Shown: piece after piece, positions 9,510-19,298 of the stretch
Numbering within the stretch: the first letter of the stretch is position 1
Layout of the letters: every line of letters starts with the position of its first letter
Assembly (NCBI GenBank): GCA_902801375.1
Contig: CADCIB010000007.1
Coordinates: 1 to 64,000, forward strand
From: an uncultured Prevotellaceae bacterium
Lineage (GTDB): Bacteria > Bacteroidota > Bacteroidia > Bacteroidales > Bacteroidaceae
Reading direction: 5' to 3'
DNA length: 64,000 nt
Program-made: the position numbers and the translations under genes
Notes under the pieces: model-generated
What the model was told of the DNA's origin: nothing
The model's input: the letters and a program-made list of their open reading frames with translations, nothing else
Databases searched by the model: none

Positions 9510-10640
9510 ATGAAAAAGATATTATCATTCATCAGCATCTGTCTCTTGGCGGGAGTCTTTGCCTCCTGCAACAAGGACCCGGAATATTTTGAACTGCCCG
9601 TCTATCCCGACGAGATGCACGTGAAATGCTCCGTCGAAGAGATCGTGCTCAACAAAGGCATTGCCGACGATGTGGCCCTCACCCTCACCTGGGACAAAGC
9701 CACCAGCCCCCTCTCTGCCTCCGACGTGGTCACCTACAAGGTGTGCTTCTATCCCTCGTCGATGAAAGACCAGAAGTCGGCCTATATTGAGACCGGCACT
9801 GAGCAGCGGCTCGCCCTCACCCACGATCAGCTCAACTCGATGGTTGCCCGCTGGGCCATGCCTGGCGAGGCCGTGCGCGTGACGGCACAGGTGCTCAGCA
9901 TCGTCAACAACGAGACGCGCTATGTGCGTCCCGAGGTGTCGACCGTGGAGTTTACAGCCACCGGTTATGAGAAATATCCCGCCTATCTGAACATGGTCAT
10001 GACCGATGCCGAAGGCACAGTCACCACCGAACGGCTCACGCAGCGCCAGCTCGGTACGGGCATCTACGAGGCAACGCTCAACATGAAGCCCTGCACCTAC
10101 CACTTCACCACCTCCGACGAGCCCTATCCCGCCTATGGTCAGGCCGTCGGCGAGCAGATGGCCTACCTCACCGAGGGCACCATCAGCGAATTCTCCTGCT
10201 CGGTCACTGGTCAGCGCACCGTTATCGTCGATACTAACAACGACTTCAACGACTGCCGCCTCCTCGAGATTGTGCAACTGCCTACGCCTGGCGTCATCTG
10301 GATTTGCGGCAACGGCTGCTCCGTGGGATGGAACACCAATACCACTGCCGGCCACATGGAGATGGTGGGTTCGGCCCGTGAGCCTTACTACTATGCCTGG
10401 ACGGGCGAGTTCATCGCAGGTGGCGAAATCAAGGTGGGACTTGGCGCCGGCTGGGGCGACCAGTTCTTCTACGCACCAGAAATGGGAGCCGACCCACTCA
10501 CCGACCATCGCCTGCCCATGTATCGTCTGCAGGACGACGGCGGCGACCTGAAGTGGATACCCTCCGTGAGCGGACGCTACACCTTCACCCTTTGTCTGTT
10601 GGCCACCGACATGCACACCACTTTCGAACCCGCAAATTAA
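9510..10640 (+). CDS. SusE-like outer-membrane lipoprotein
   Basis: 376 residues. The signal peptide ends in the lipobox FASC with Cys20 lipidated. Residues about 21-120 resemble the N-terminal immunoglobulin-like SusE domain (ALTLTWDKATSPLSASDVVTYKV). Further C-terminal there are one or two SusE/SusF-type starch-binding-like modules (GVIWICGNGCSVGWN and YAWTGEFIAGGEIKVGLGAG). Such proteins bind the target polysaccharide at the cell surface. It lies 64 bp after SusD and 3 bp before the GH43 gene, so it belongs to the same operon. Confidence 0.85.
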   Translation: MKKILSFISICLLAGVFASCNKDPEYFELPVYPDEMHVKCSVEEIVLNKGIADDVALTLTWDKATSPLSASDVVTYKVCFYPSSMKDQKSAYIETGTEQRLALTHDQLNSMVARWAMPGEAVRVTAQVLSIVNNETRYVRPEVSTVEFTATGYEKYPAYLNMVMTDAEGTVTTERLTQRQLGTGIYEATLNMKPCTYHFTTSDEPYPAYGQAVGEQMAYLTEGTISEFSCSVTGQRTVIVDTNNDFNDCRLLEIVQLPTPGVIWICGNGCSVGWNTNTTAGHMEMVGSAREPYYYAWTGEFIAGGEIKVGLGAGWGDQFFYAPEMGADPLTDHRLPMYRLQDDGGDLKWIPSVSGRYTFTLCLLATDMHTTFEPAN

Positions 10641-10643
10641 ACA

Positions 10644-11894
10644 ATGAACATCAGAAACAGTATTCTCGCGTTGCTCTGTCTTGCATCCCCACTTGGGATG
10701 CAAGCAGAGGACACGTATCAAAACCCCGTCATCAAATATAGTCTTCCCGACCCGACCGTGATTCACGCCGAGGATGGCTATTTCTACCTCTATGCCACTG
10801 AGGACACACACAACGTGCCCATCTACCGGTCGAAGGACCTCGTGAAGTGGCGCTATGCAGGCACAGCCTTCACTGATGCCACACGCCCCATGGACTTCGT
10901 GCCCAACGGCGGCATCTGGGCGCCTGACATCAATTACATCAACGGGCAGTATGTGCTCTATTACTCCAAGTCGGAGTGGGGCAAGACGTGGGATTGCGGT
11001 ATCGGCGTGGCCGTCTCCGACCGTCCCAACGGCGGTTTCCACGACGCGCAGAAACTCTTCATCAGCAGCGAAGTAGGCATCGAGAACTGCATCGACCCAT
11101 TTTTCATCCAGGATGACGGCCGTAACTACCTCTTCTGGGGATCGTTCCACGACATCTACGGCGTGGAGCTCACCGACGACGGCCTGGCCATCAAGGAAGG
11201 GTGCACACCGCAGAAAATAGCCGGCGGGCTCATAGAAGCCACCATGATCTATAAGCGCAATGGCTACTACTACCTCATCGGCTCGGCGGGATCCTGCTGC
11301 AATGGGGCCAACAGTACCTATCATCTGGTCATGACTCGCTCGCGCGAACTTTTCGGACCTTACGTCGACCGCAACGGACGGTCGGCCATCGGCGACAATT
11401 TCTCGCCCCTGCTCAACGCCAGCTCGCAGGTATATGGGCCAGGCCACTGCTCAGAGATCATCACCGACGATGCCGGCACCACATGGATACTCTATCATGG
11501 CTACATGGCATCCGACGTCGACCGTGGGCGTGTGGTTTTCCTCGACCGCGTGCGCTGGGGCAGCGACGGATGGCCGCAGATACAGGGTATGAAACCCTCC
11601 ACCGAGGCCACCGTACCCTTCTTTGGTCCGCCTACAGGCATCGAAAGCCCGTGGCAGCAGGCCGACCGCGACTATCTCGTCATCCCCACCGAGGGACGCG
11701 GCATGTACCGCATCGAAAGTCCCGACTGCGATGTCTTCTCTTGGCAGCTCTTCAGCGCCAACGGCTGTATGCTGCAGGGCGAGCAGGCCCGCCAGACGGC
11801 CGTCGTGGATGCATCGCAACTATCATCAGGCATATACATAATTAAGGTAAAAGGACCTTCAGGAATACAAGCAATTAAGATTCATAAGCTCTGA
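10644..11894 (+). CDS. Secreted GH43-family enzyme with C-terminal sorting-like tail
   Basis: 416 residues with a signal peptide ending near GMQAED. GH43 landmarks: Asp36 in LPDPTVI, IWAPDINYINGQYVLYYS near residue 92, Asp151 in NCIDPFF and Glu198 in LIEATMI, the expected base, modulator and acid. Other landmarks are GSAGSCCNGANSTYH and the HGY segment. Residues about 350-416 form a small beta domain ending SSGIYIIKVKGPSGIQAIKI, which resembles type IX secretion tails. It is the last gene of the SusCDE operon and is followed by a strong terminator. Arabinan- or xylan-directed activity is likely for the family, but the substrate is not proven. Confidence 0.9.
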   Translation: MNIRNSILALLCLASPLGMQAEDTYQNPVIKYSLPDPTVIHAEDGYFYLYATEDTHNVPIYRSKDLVKWRYAGTAFTDATRPMDFVPNGGIWAPDINYINGQYVLYYSKSEWGKTWDCGIGVAVSDRPNGGFHDAQKLFISSEVGIENCIDPFFIQDDGRNYLFWGSFHDIYGVELTDDGLAIKEGCTPQKIAGGLIEATMIYKRNGYYYLIGSAGSCCNGANSTYHLVMTRSRELFGPYVDRNGRSAIGDNFSPLLNASSQVYGPGHCSEIITDDAGTTWILYHGYMASDVDRGRVVFLDRVRWGSDGWPQIQGMKPSTEATVPFFGPPTGIESPWQQADRDYLVIPTEGRGMYRIESPDCDVFSWQLFSANGCMLQGEQARQTAVVDASQLSSGIYIIKVKGPSGIQAIKIHKL

Positions 11895-11919
11895 TGCCGT
11901 GAGGCATGTATGTTTTTGG

Positions 11920-11952
11920 GCGTGAGCATGGTTAGGCTCACGCTCTTTTTTT
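11920..11952 (+). terminator. Intrinsic terminator after the SusCDE-GH43 operon
   Basis: Stem gcgtgagc/gctcacgc (11920-11927 with 11936-11943) around an 8-nt loop is followed by ctttttttt-type T-rich sequence. It lies 26 bp after the GH43 stop. Confidence 0.85.
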
Positions 11953-12040
11953 GTCCTTTTCGCTTCGGCAAAAAGGTTAAACAATATGAATAAAGGATAA
12001 ATAACGGGGGTGCAATGATGGCCATTCAAAAGAATTTTGT

Positions 12041-12048
12041 TAATTTTG
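12041..12048 (+). promoter_or_regulatory. -7 promoter element of the DUF6377 regulator gene
   Basis: TAATTTTG matches TAnnTTTG and lies about 40 bp before the start codon, on the far side of the preceding terminator. The regulator is therefore transcribed separately from the SusC operon. Confidence 0.55.
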
Positions 12049-12087
12049 TTGCACAATTCTATCATTATGTTTCTTAATTGCTGACAC

Positions 12088-13707
12088 ATGAGAGCTATTT
12101 TACTTTCTATATTTCTGATAACGATGCTGTCTGTTGGGCTTTCCGCTCGCGCTGACGGTGAGCACAACGACTGGCTGAAACAGCTGGACAGGAGCCTCGA
12201 CCGCCGCGAAGAGTTTGAGCAGCAGAAAAAGAACAGCATCGACATGCAGAAGAATCTCCTCGCACAGGCTGCCAACGATGAGGAGCGCTATGAGCGGTTG
12301 TACAGCCTGTTTGAGTCGTACAAGAGCTATTGCTACGACTCGGCAGTGGTCTATGCCCGTCGCTGTGAGGAGGTGGCTGTGCGCCTGAACGATGATGTGA
12401 AGGTGTGCAATGCCCGGTGTGCCGTGGCGTTCTGCCTGATTTCCGCCGGCATCTTGTCGGAGGCTCACGAGATCATGAACTCTCTGGATCCTTCGAAGAT
12501 GGATTTGCCTGAGCGGCGCAACTATCTTGAGATGAACAGCCAGATGTATCGGGCGATGGCCGACTATGTGCACGACGATCCGTACTACACGAAGTATATC
12601 ACACCGAGCAACGCCTTCATGGACTCTCTCATCAGCATCACCCCTGCGAACCTGGCCATCCGGCATGCCTATGTCGGGTCGCGGCTGATGCGTGACCATC
12701 AATTCAAAGAGGCGCTGGCGTCGTTCAGGAATTATCTCTCGGCTCCCGATGCCAATGCCCATGGGCGCGCCATGGTTCTGGCCGAGATGGCGTGGGCGTA
12801 TATCTATCTGGACGACGAGGACAAGGCCATCGACTGCTTCGCACAGTCGGCCATCTACGACAATGAGACGGCCACTCGCGAGATAACAGCTCTCTATCAC
12901 CTGTCGCGACTGATTTTCAAACGTGGCGACTACGAACGTGCCAACCGCTACGTGCACCAGGCGCTCGCCGACGTGCAGTTCTACAACACCCGTCTGCGCA
13001 AGCTCGAGATAGGCGATATTCTGCCCATCATCGAAGAAGACCGCTACAAAGCTGTGCGCAGCCAGCGCAATTGGTTCATGGCGGCCTCGCTGCTCTTCGT
13101 GGGACTGCTGGCCGTCATCCTCTATGCCTATTTTGCCATTCATCGGAAGAATCATAAGCTGGCAGAGGCCCGGGAGCTGATAGCTGGGCAGCTGAGGCAG
13201 TTGCAGGAGGTGAACAGCCAGCTGACGGAGGTGAACAACCGACTGACGGAGGCTGATAAGATCAAGACGGCCTACATCGGACGGTCGTTCTATACGAATG
13301 CTGAGTTTATCGCCAAACTGGAAAAGACGTATCGTGCCATCGACCGCAAGATCACGACGCGGCAGTATGAGGAGTTGCGCAGTACGCTGAAGGAAAGTGC
13401 CCTGAATGCTGAGCGCGAGAATATGTATGCGGCGTTCGACCAGACGTTCCTCAAGCTGTTCCCGCAGTTTGTGGAGCGATACAACGCGCTGTTTGAAGAG
13501 GACGACCGCAAGCTGCCTGCCGACGAAGAGTCGCTGACGAGCGAGATGCGCATCTTCGCCCTGATACGTCTGGGCATCACGGATAGCGAACGCATAGCGA
13601 ATTTCTTGAACTACAGTGTGCACACCGTGAACACTTATAAGACGAGGATCAAAAACCGCTCGTTTGTGGCCAACGAAGAGTTTGAGCGCATGATCATGGA
13701 GATTTAG
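12088..13707 (+). CDS. Membrane-anchored DUF6377-type regulator with TPR-like sensor and C-terminal HTH
   Basis: 539 residues. There is an N-terminal signal or anchor (MRAILLSIFLITMLSVGLSARA), then a helical region of about 300 residues with TPR-like repeats. One transmembrane helix (about residues 327-349, NWFMAASLLFVGLLAVILYAY) leads into a coiled coil rich in repeats of QLTEVNNRLTEADKIK. A LuxR-like helix-turn-helix lies at about 495-526 (GITDSERIANFLNYSVHTVNTYKTRI). The layout predicts periplasmic sensing, one membrane pass and cytoplasmic DNA binding, as in SusR-like regulators. It sits between two glycan operons and probably controls one or both. It has no kinase or receiver domain. Confidence 0.85.
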   Translation: MRAILLSIFLITMLSVGLSARADGEHNDWLKQLDRSLDRREEFEQQKKNSIDMQKNLLAQAANDEERYERLYSLFESYKSYCYDSAVVYARRCEEVAVRLNDDVKVCNARCAVAFCLISAGILSEAHEIMNSLDPSKMDLPERRNYLEMNSQMYRAMADYVHDDPYYTKYITPSNAFMDSLISITPANLAIRHAYVGSRLMRDHQFKEALASFRNYLSAPDANAHGRAMVLAEMAWAYIYLDDEDKAIDCFAQSAIYDNETATREITALYHLSRLIFKRGDYERANRYVHQALADVQFYNTRLRKLEIGDILPIIEEDRYKAVRSQRNWFMAASLLFVGLLAVILYAYFAIHRKNHKLAEARELIAGQLRQLQEVNSQLTEVNNRLTEADKIKTAYIGRSFYTNAEFIAKLEKTYRAIDRKITTRQYEELRSTLKESALNAERENMYAAFDQTFLKLFPQFVERYNALFEEDDRKLPADEESLTSEMRIFALIRLGITDSERIANFLNYSVHTVNTYKTRIKNRSFVANEEFERMIMEI

Positions 13708-13753
13708 GGGCAGCAAAATGCTCTCAAACGAGGGTTGATTGCAGTTATACAAT

Positions 13754-13792
13754 GCGCTGATTGTTGGCGACGTATGTTGTTGAGATTCAGCG
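13754..13792. promoter_or_regulatory. Paired inverted half-sites, second copy
   Basis: GCGCTGA at 13754-13760 and TCAGCG at 13787-13792 repeat the pair seen upstream of SusC, here 26 bp apart, with TTATACA just before (13745). The spacing differs from the first copy by 22 bp, about two helical turns. The site is downstream of the DUF6377 gene and about 100 bp upstream of the first GH31 gene. Confidence 0.4.
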
Positions 13793-13807
13793 TTTTTTAT
13801 TTTTAAG

Positions 13808-13844
13808 GCAAGTAAATGTGCTTATACATTTGCTTGCTTTTTTT
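13808..13844 (+). terminator. Intrinsic terminator after the DUF6377 regulator
   Basis: gcaagtaaatgt pairs with acatttgcttgc (one G-T pair) around a short loop and is followed by a run of Ts. Confidence 0.85.
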
Positions 13845-13864
13845 CTGTTGTGCGGAATAAGGTG

Positions 13865-13872
13865 TAATTTTG
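13865..13872 (+). promoter_or_regulatory. -7 promoter element of the GH31/GLUG operon
   Basis: TAATTTTG fits TAnnTTTG and ends 22 bp before the GH31 start codon, giving a short leader. Confidence 0.5.
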
Positions 13873-13894
13873 TCGCAACAAAAATGACAAGCGT

Positions 13895-16144
13895 ATGAAG
13901 AGAATTTTATTATTCGCAACGGCCATGCTGATGAGCGTCATGGTGATGGCCGACGAACTGAACCCGGTGCCCCATCAGGAGGCTGTGGTGAGGGTGGGCA
14001 AGGCCCGTTTCACGGTGCTGACGCCCGAAATGATTCGTATTCAGTATAGCGACGTGGAGCAGTTTGAGGATCGTGCCACCTTTGCGGTGGTGAACCGTCG
14101 GTTGCCCGTTCCCCGCTTCAAGCAGGAGCGCAAGGGCGGCTATTTGTTCATCAAGACCGATGCGCTGACGCTGCGTTACAAGCTGGGAGGCAGGATAGAC
14201 GCGACGCCCAACGATGAGGTACTGCGCATCACGCTGCGGCTGAACGGCAGGGACGTAGTCTGGTATCCTGGCAAGGATGATGCGATGAACCTGCGGGGGA
14301 CAACGCGAACGCTCGACGGACAGCTGGGCGACAATAAGCGCAGCGAGATGGAGAAAGGTTTACTCTCGCGGGCGGGCTGGAGCATCGTGGACGAGTCGCC
14401 GCTGACGAAGCGTGGCGACGGAAGCACTACTTTTGTCTTCGACGGAGAGCAGGACGGAATACCCTGGGTAGCGGAACCTGTGGACAAGCAGGCCATCGAC
14501 TGGTATTTCATGGGCTACGGCCACGATTATAAGAAAGCGCTTGGCGACTTTGCGAAGGTTGGCGGCCGCCAGCCGATGCCTCCGCTCTACGTGCTGGGCT
14601 ATTGGTACAGTAAGTATCAACGCTACACGAGCGACGAGTTCATGGAGATCGTGAACGACGTGAAGCGCAACCAGATACCGATGGACGTGATGATTTTCGA
14701 CATGGACTGGCACACGCAGGGCTGGACGGGTTGGACTTGGGACCGCACTGCCATTCCCGACCCCGAGGGGCTGATAGACTGGATGCACAAGAAGGGGCTG
14801 AAGGTATCGCTGAACCTCCATCCTGCCGATGGTGTAGACGACGATGAGGACTATTTCGCCGCCGTGCGCGACGACATGGGCATGGGTGCAGACACGAAGG
14901 TGGTGCCCTGGAACTTGTCGGACGGACGGTTCTATCATACGATGTTCAATCGCATCATCCGCGCCCGCGAACGTCAGGGCGTGGACTTCTGGTGGCTCGA
15001 TTGGCAGCAAAACCTGACGAGCAAGTATGTGGAGGGTTTGGGTGAGACATTCTGGTGCAACCATGTGTTCTACAACGATATGCGTCTGAACCGTAATGAC
15101 CGCCGCCCACTGATTTTCCACCGTTGGGGCGGTCTGGGCAGCCATCGCTATCCGATCGGCTTCTCGGGAGACTCGTTCACCACGTGGAACACCTTGGCCT
15201 GGCAGCCCTATTTCACGGCGACGTCGTCGAACGTGCTGTTCGGCTATTGGGGCCACGACCTTGGTGGCCACCAGCAGAAGGGCGACAACGACGGAGAGAT
15301 CTACCTGCGCTGGATGCAGTTTGGCGTGTTCACGCCCATCTTCCGCACCCATGCCACCAATTGGCCAGGCATTGAGCGCAGAATCTGGAAATATGACAAT
15401 TTCCCCTTGCTGTTGGAGACGGTGAGGCTGCGTTATGCGCTGATGCCCTATATCTATACCGCGTGCCGTGAAGCCTACGATACGGGTGTGAGCCTGTGCC
15501 GCCCGCTCTACTACGAATGGCCTGAGGAGAACAAGGCGTACACCTGTGAAGGAGAATATATGTTTGGCAACGACATCCTGGTGGCGCCTGTGGTGGCTCC
15601 CGTGGGTGCCGACGGCAAGACGGAGCAGGCTGTGTGGCTACCGGAGGGCAAGTGGTTTGACGTGTGCAGAAACTGCCTGCGTGATGGCGAAACGACCTTC
15701 ACTGATGCGTATGCGCTGAACGAGATACCCTATTTCTACAGGGCGGGCACGGTGATTGTGAACAACCCGCCGATGATGAACCTGAGTGAGCGTCCGGACC
15801 GCCTGATTGTGAAGGTTGTGCCTGGGGCCGACGGTGAGACGACGCTCTACGAGGACGACGGTGACAGCGAAGGCTACAAACAGGGTCTGTATACGACGAC
15901 GCGTATGGTGCATCAGGGCGGCGAACTGACCATCTGCCCGCGCGAGGGGGCGTTCAGCGGGATGCCTGTGCAGCGGGCCTACACCGTAGAGTTCCTGTCC
16001 ACGGAGCGCCCGTCGGCGGTGACTATCAACGGCGAGCCTGTGGGCAACGGTGCCTGGACTTACGACGAAGGCACGCGCAAGGTGACAGTCTATGTGGGCG
16101 CTACTGCTTGTGAGGTCGCCGTGCAGGTGGGGTTGAAATATTAA
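13895..16144 (+). CDS. GH31 alpha-glycosidase, secreted (first of three)
   Basis: 749 residues with a signal peptide ending VMADEL. Domain order is N-terminal beta-sandwich, (beta/alpha)8 barrel from about residue 220, then proximal and distal C-terminal beta domains (DUF5110-like). The likely nucleophile is Asp369 in GVDFWWLDW and the likely acid/base Asp426 in GFSGDSF. MDWHTQGWTGWTW lies earlier in the barrel. GH31 enzymes act on alpha-glucosidic or alpha-xylosidic bonds. It lacks a sorting tail (it ends VQVGLKY), so it is probably periplasmic. It is close in sequence to the third GH31 in the window and distinct from the second. It is the first gene of a GH31-GLUG-GH31-GLUG operon. Confidence 0.93.
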   Translation: MKRILLFATAMLMSVMVMADELNPVPHQEAVVRVGKARFTVLTPEMIRIQYSDVEQFEDRATFAVVNRRLPVPRFKQERKGGYLFIKTDALTLRYKLGGRIDATPNDEVLRITLRLNGRDVVWYPGKDDAMNLRGTTRTLDGQLGDNKRSEMEKGLLSRAGWSIVDESPLTKRGDGSTTFVFDGEQDGIPWVAEPVDKQAIDWYFMGYGHDYKKALGDFAKVGGRQPMPPLYVLGYWYSKYQRYTSDEFMEIVNDVKRNQIPMDVMIFDMDWHTQGWTGWTWDRTAIPDPEGLIDWMHKKGLKVSLNLHPADGVDDDEDYFAAVRDDMGMGADTKVVPWNLSDGRFYHTMFNRIIRARERQGVDFWWLDWQQNLTSKYVEGLGETFWCNHVFYNDMRLNRNDRRPLIFHRWGGLGSHRYPIGFSGDSFTTWNTLAWQPYFTATSSNVLFGYWGHDLGGHQQKGDNDGEIYLRWMQFGVFTPIFRTHATNWPGIERRIWKYDNFPLLLETVRLRYALMPYIYTACREAYDTGVSLCRPLYYEWPEENKAYTCEGEYMFGNDILVAPVVAPVGADGKTEQAVWLPEGKWFDVCRNCLRDGETTFTDAYALNEIPYFYRAGTVIVNNPPMMNLSERPDRLIVKVVPGADGETTLYEDDGDSEGYKQGLYTTTRMVHQGGELTICPREGAFSGMPVQRAYTVEFLSTERPSAVTINGEPVGNGAWTYDEGTRKVTVYVGATACEVAVQVGLKY

Positions 16145-16252
16145 AGAATTAAAGAATTATACAATTATAAAATTATACAATTATAAAATTAGAGAATTAT
16201 ACAATTATAAAATTAGAGAATTATTTATCAATTAACTTAAAACTATAGTATA
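16144..16252. repeat. AT-rich tandem repeat between GH31 and GLUG genes
   Basis: acaattataaaatta occurs three times (16161, 16177 and 16201) within a stretch almost free of G and C. It fills the gap between two genes that otherwise look co-transcribed. It may be a spacer of no function, an upstream A/T element or an mRNA processing site. Confidence 0.8.
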
Positions 16253-19252
16253 ATGAAAAAGCGTTTACTTTACTTGCTCCTTGCCCTCATAGGATGTTGG
16301 GTGGGCAGCAACAAGGCAATGGCCTTGAGTCAGCAGGATGGCGTTTATCAGATTTCGTCGGCTGCCGATTTGGAAGAGTTTTCTAACATGGTGGCCAGTG
16401 GCAATGGCAGCATTGACGGTGCACTGACTGCTGACATTGACATGACGGGTGTGACGCACCAGCCCATCGGAACGGAGAGCAGCCCTTACAGCGGCACGTT
16501 CGACGGACAGGAGCACTACATCATGAACATGAAAATTGAGATGCCCAATGACTCTTACGTAGGTCTGTTTGGCGTTCTGAACGATGGCGCTTACATCAAG
16601 AACATCATTGTGGACTATTCGTGTACGATCAGTGCCCTTCGCCTTGTGGGCGGTATTGCCGGTGGTACGCAAGGCGGCGGCACTGTGACTTTTGAGAATT
16701 GTGGCAACGAGGCCAGCATTGGCGCCGAGGAAGAGAATGCGGCAGGTATCTGCGGTGTGAGTATGGGCAGTGCTTGTGGCATCCGTCTGCTGAACTGCTT
16801 TAACACCGGTGGCATCAGCGGTGGTCGCGAGAGTGCCGCCCTCTGCGGATGGGTAGGCAACAGTGGCAGCGTGATACAGAACTGCTACAATACCGGTTGG
16901 GTGATTGGCATGGACGGCTCTCACTCGCTATGGCGCAACGACGCCGGTATGGGCTCGAACAACTACGACAGCTATGGCAACCAGGGCACACAAATCAGCG
17001 AAGACGAGTATGACCTGATGAGTGGCGCCGTGTGCTATCAGATCAACGGCAACCAGTCGGAGAATGTAGTGTGGTATCAAACATTGGGTGCCGATATACA
17101 CCCTGTACCCTTCAAGTCGCATGGTGTGGTGTATGCCGTGGGCGACCTCTACTGCGACGGAACGTCGAAAGGCGGAGACCTGACCTTCTCGAATACCAAC
17201 GAGTCGAACCGCGACGATCACCAATTCGTGGATGGCGTCTGCCGTAACTGTGGTGAGGTGGACACGGAGTATCTCACCGCTTCCGACGGTTACTATGAAC
17301 TCAGTTCGGCCGCTGACCTGAACTGGTTTGCCGCCCTTGTGAATCACGGTCATACGAAGGTGAATGCCCGTCTGGTGCGTGACATCGATTTTACCTCGTA
17401 CACCCAGCAAGATGTGATGATCGGCGGTGACGCTTACACAACTGACGAGAGTGCCAGTCTGGCCTTCGAGGGCATCTTCGACGGCGACGAGCACACCATC
17501 ACCATCGACTATAGTGCCTCATACAATGGCGTGGCCCTGTTCAAGGTGGTTCGCGATGCAACGATCAAGAACCTTACCATTGAGGGAAGCATTGAGTCGA
17601 ACCAGAAGTTCGCAGCCGGTCTGGCCTTCGTCACCCGCCGTGCCACGAAGATTGAGAATGTCATCGTGGATGTCGACATCGTAGGCTCATATCCTGGCGA
17701 TGCCACGCATGGTGGTATCGTGGCCGTATCGCACGAGAATCCCACCTATCTGAATTGTGCTTTTATCGGCAGCATCGACGCTCCCGACTGTGAGGGTACG
17801 GCAGCCATCATCGGCTACTCGCATAACTATACCGATGCGATGATAGAGAACTGCTATGTGGCTCCCACGAAGCTCGATATGACGGGCAACTCAACGGTGA
17901 TTGCCCGCAACGTGCGCAACATCGTGAACTGCTATTATACCGACAACATCACCGACTTCTGGGATGACAACTGCACCGTGGTCAGCACGGATGCCGTTGC
18001 TTCGGGTGAGCTCTGCTATCTGCTCAATGCCGGCGGTGGCGATGGCGCATGGCGTCAGGACATCGGCAGCGACAGCAATCCTGTGCCTTTCTTGTCGCAC
18101 AGAGAGGTTTATGCCAATGGTTCCATCAACTGCGACGGCACGCTGAGCGATGATGTCAGCTACTCCAACTCTAAATCATCGGCCACTCAGAAGCCGCACA
18201 GCTATGTGAACGATGTTTGCTCCGTCTGCGGTGCCCGCATCATCCGCAATGGTCAGCAGCTGAAAGCTCTGGCCGATGCCATCAACTCGGGCGACATCGA
18301 CGGAAACGTCATTGTTGACCTGGCCAACGATATCGACCTCAGAGGCATCGACTTCATGGGCATCGGCACCCGCTTCACCAATGTGATTGACGAAGAGAAC
18401 TCCGAGGATGTCAAGCGCCCGTACACTGGCACTTTCGACGGCCACGGCTATCGCATCAAGAACATGCTCATCGAGGTGGATGAAGGCAACAAGGGCCTCT
18501 TTGGTGTCGTCAGCGGCGCCACCATCAAGAATGTGGTCATCGACAGCAGTTGTGAAATCTACTCCACAGGCTACTCTGCAGGTGTTGTAGGTACATCAGT
18601 CGGCCGCGGCACACTGACCATCGAGAACTGTGGCAGTGAGGCTATCGTGAATGTAGGAGCCAACGGTGTGAACGGTGCTGGTATCTTGGGCGTGAACGAC
18701 CTGAGCGAAGCTTTCGTTCGCATCATCAACTGCTACAACACGGGTGTCATCGTGGGTGCTGGCGAGTGTGCTGCTATTTCAGGATGGCTGGGCGACCGCT
18801 TCGAAGTGAAGAACTGCTACAACAGTGGTGAGGTGGCCGAGAATGCCATCGACGGAAACCGTACGTTCGCCCGCTACAACGGCAATGTCGGAATCATCGA
18901 GAACTGCTTCGAGGTGAACGGCAGTCAGGTGCTTGAGTCGGCCGTAGAGGATGTGGCCAGTGGTAAGCTCTGCTATGAGCTCAACCAGGGTGCCAACCAG
19001 ACCGTCTACTACCAGACACTGGGTAGCGATGAGCATCCTGTGCTCGACAAGTCGCACCTCCGTGTGGTCTACCAGGGTGGACAGTATGTCAACAGCAGCA
19101 CAGCTACTGCCATCGACACAGCATCAGCACCTGTCACCCGTCAGCCTGCAGCCATCTACGACCTGCAGGGTCGCCGCATCAATGGCGCTCAGCGTGGTGT
19201 GCAGATTGTTCGTAATGCCGACGGCACAACGCGCACTGTGGTGGTGAAGTAA
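16253..19252 (+). CDS. GLUG-repeat surface protein with two Cys-rich linker modules (999 aa)
   Basis: Signal peptide ends near KAMALS. Three GLUG-type beta-helical units start at DGVYQISSAADLEEF, DGYYELSSAADLNWF and GQQLKALADAI. They contain the usual GTFDGQEHYI, GLFG, IKNIIV, NCYNTG and GWVGNS repeats. Units are joined by a segment with CYQING, WYQTLG, VYA.G, CDGT and finally VCRNCG (about residue 330) or VCSVCG (about 660). A shortened third linker ends the protein before the tail YDLQGRRI...TVVVK, which resembles a type IX sorting signal. GLUG proteins are surface or extracellular and poorly characterised; binding or adhesion is the usual guess. The two GH31 neighbours suggest that it binds or presents the glycan they cleave. 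Confidence 0.85.
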   Translation: MKKRLLYLLLALIGCWVGSNKAMALSQQDGVYQISSAADLEEFSNMVASGNGSIDGALTADIDMTGVTHQPIGTESSPYSGTFDGQEHYIMNMKIEMPNDSYVGLFGVLNDGAYIKNIIVDYSCTISALRLVGGIAGGTQGGGTVTFENCGNEASIGAEEENAAGICGVSMGSACGIRLLNCFNTGGISGGRESAALCGWVGNSGSVIQNCYNTGWVIGMDGSHSLWRNDAGMGSNNYDSYGNQGTQISEDEYDLMSGAVCYQINGNQSENVVWYQTLGADIHPVPFKSHGVVYAVGDLYCDGTSKGGDLTFSNTNESNRDDHQFVDGVCRNCGEVDTEYLTASDGYYELSSAADLNWFAALVNHGHTKVNARLVRDIDFTSYTQQDVMIGGDAYTTDESASLAFEGIFDGDEHTITIDYSASYNGVALFKVVRDATIKNLTIEGSIESNQKFAAGLAFVTRRATKIENVIVDVDIVGSYPGDATHGGIVAVSHENPTYLNCAFIGSIDAPDCEGTAAIIGYSHNYTDAMIENCYVAPTKLDMTGNSTVIARNVRNIVNCYYTDNITDFWDDNCTVVSTDAVASGELCYLLNAGGGDGAWRQDIGSDSNPVPFLSHREVYANGSINCDGTLSDDVSYSNSKSSATQKPHSYVNDVCSVCGARIIRNGQQLKALADAINSGDIDGNVIVDLANDIDLRGIDFMGIGTRFTNVIDEENSEDVKRPYTGTFDGHGYRIKNMLIEVDEGNKGLFGVVSGATIKNVVIDSSCEIYSTGYSAGVVGTSVGRGTLTIENCGSEAIVNVGANGVNGAGILGVNDLSEAFVRIINCYNTGVIVGAGECAAISGWLGDRFEVKNCYNSGEVAENAIDGNRTFARYNGNVGIIENCFEVNGSQVLESAVEDVASGKLCYELNQGANQTVYYQTLGSDEHPVLDKSHLRVVYQGGQYVNSSTATAIDTASAPVTRQPAAIYDLQGRRINGAQRGVQIVRNADGTTRTVVVK

Positions 19253-19298
19253 ACGATGCCATTCGGGGGAACTTTTTCCCCACACATCAGAAAGTATC

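Noticed and set aside
9525..11447. 640-residue open frame antisense to the SusE-like and GH43 genes
   Set aside because: The sense strand has clear signal peptides and domain motifs; the antisense frame is open because of GC-biased codon use.
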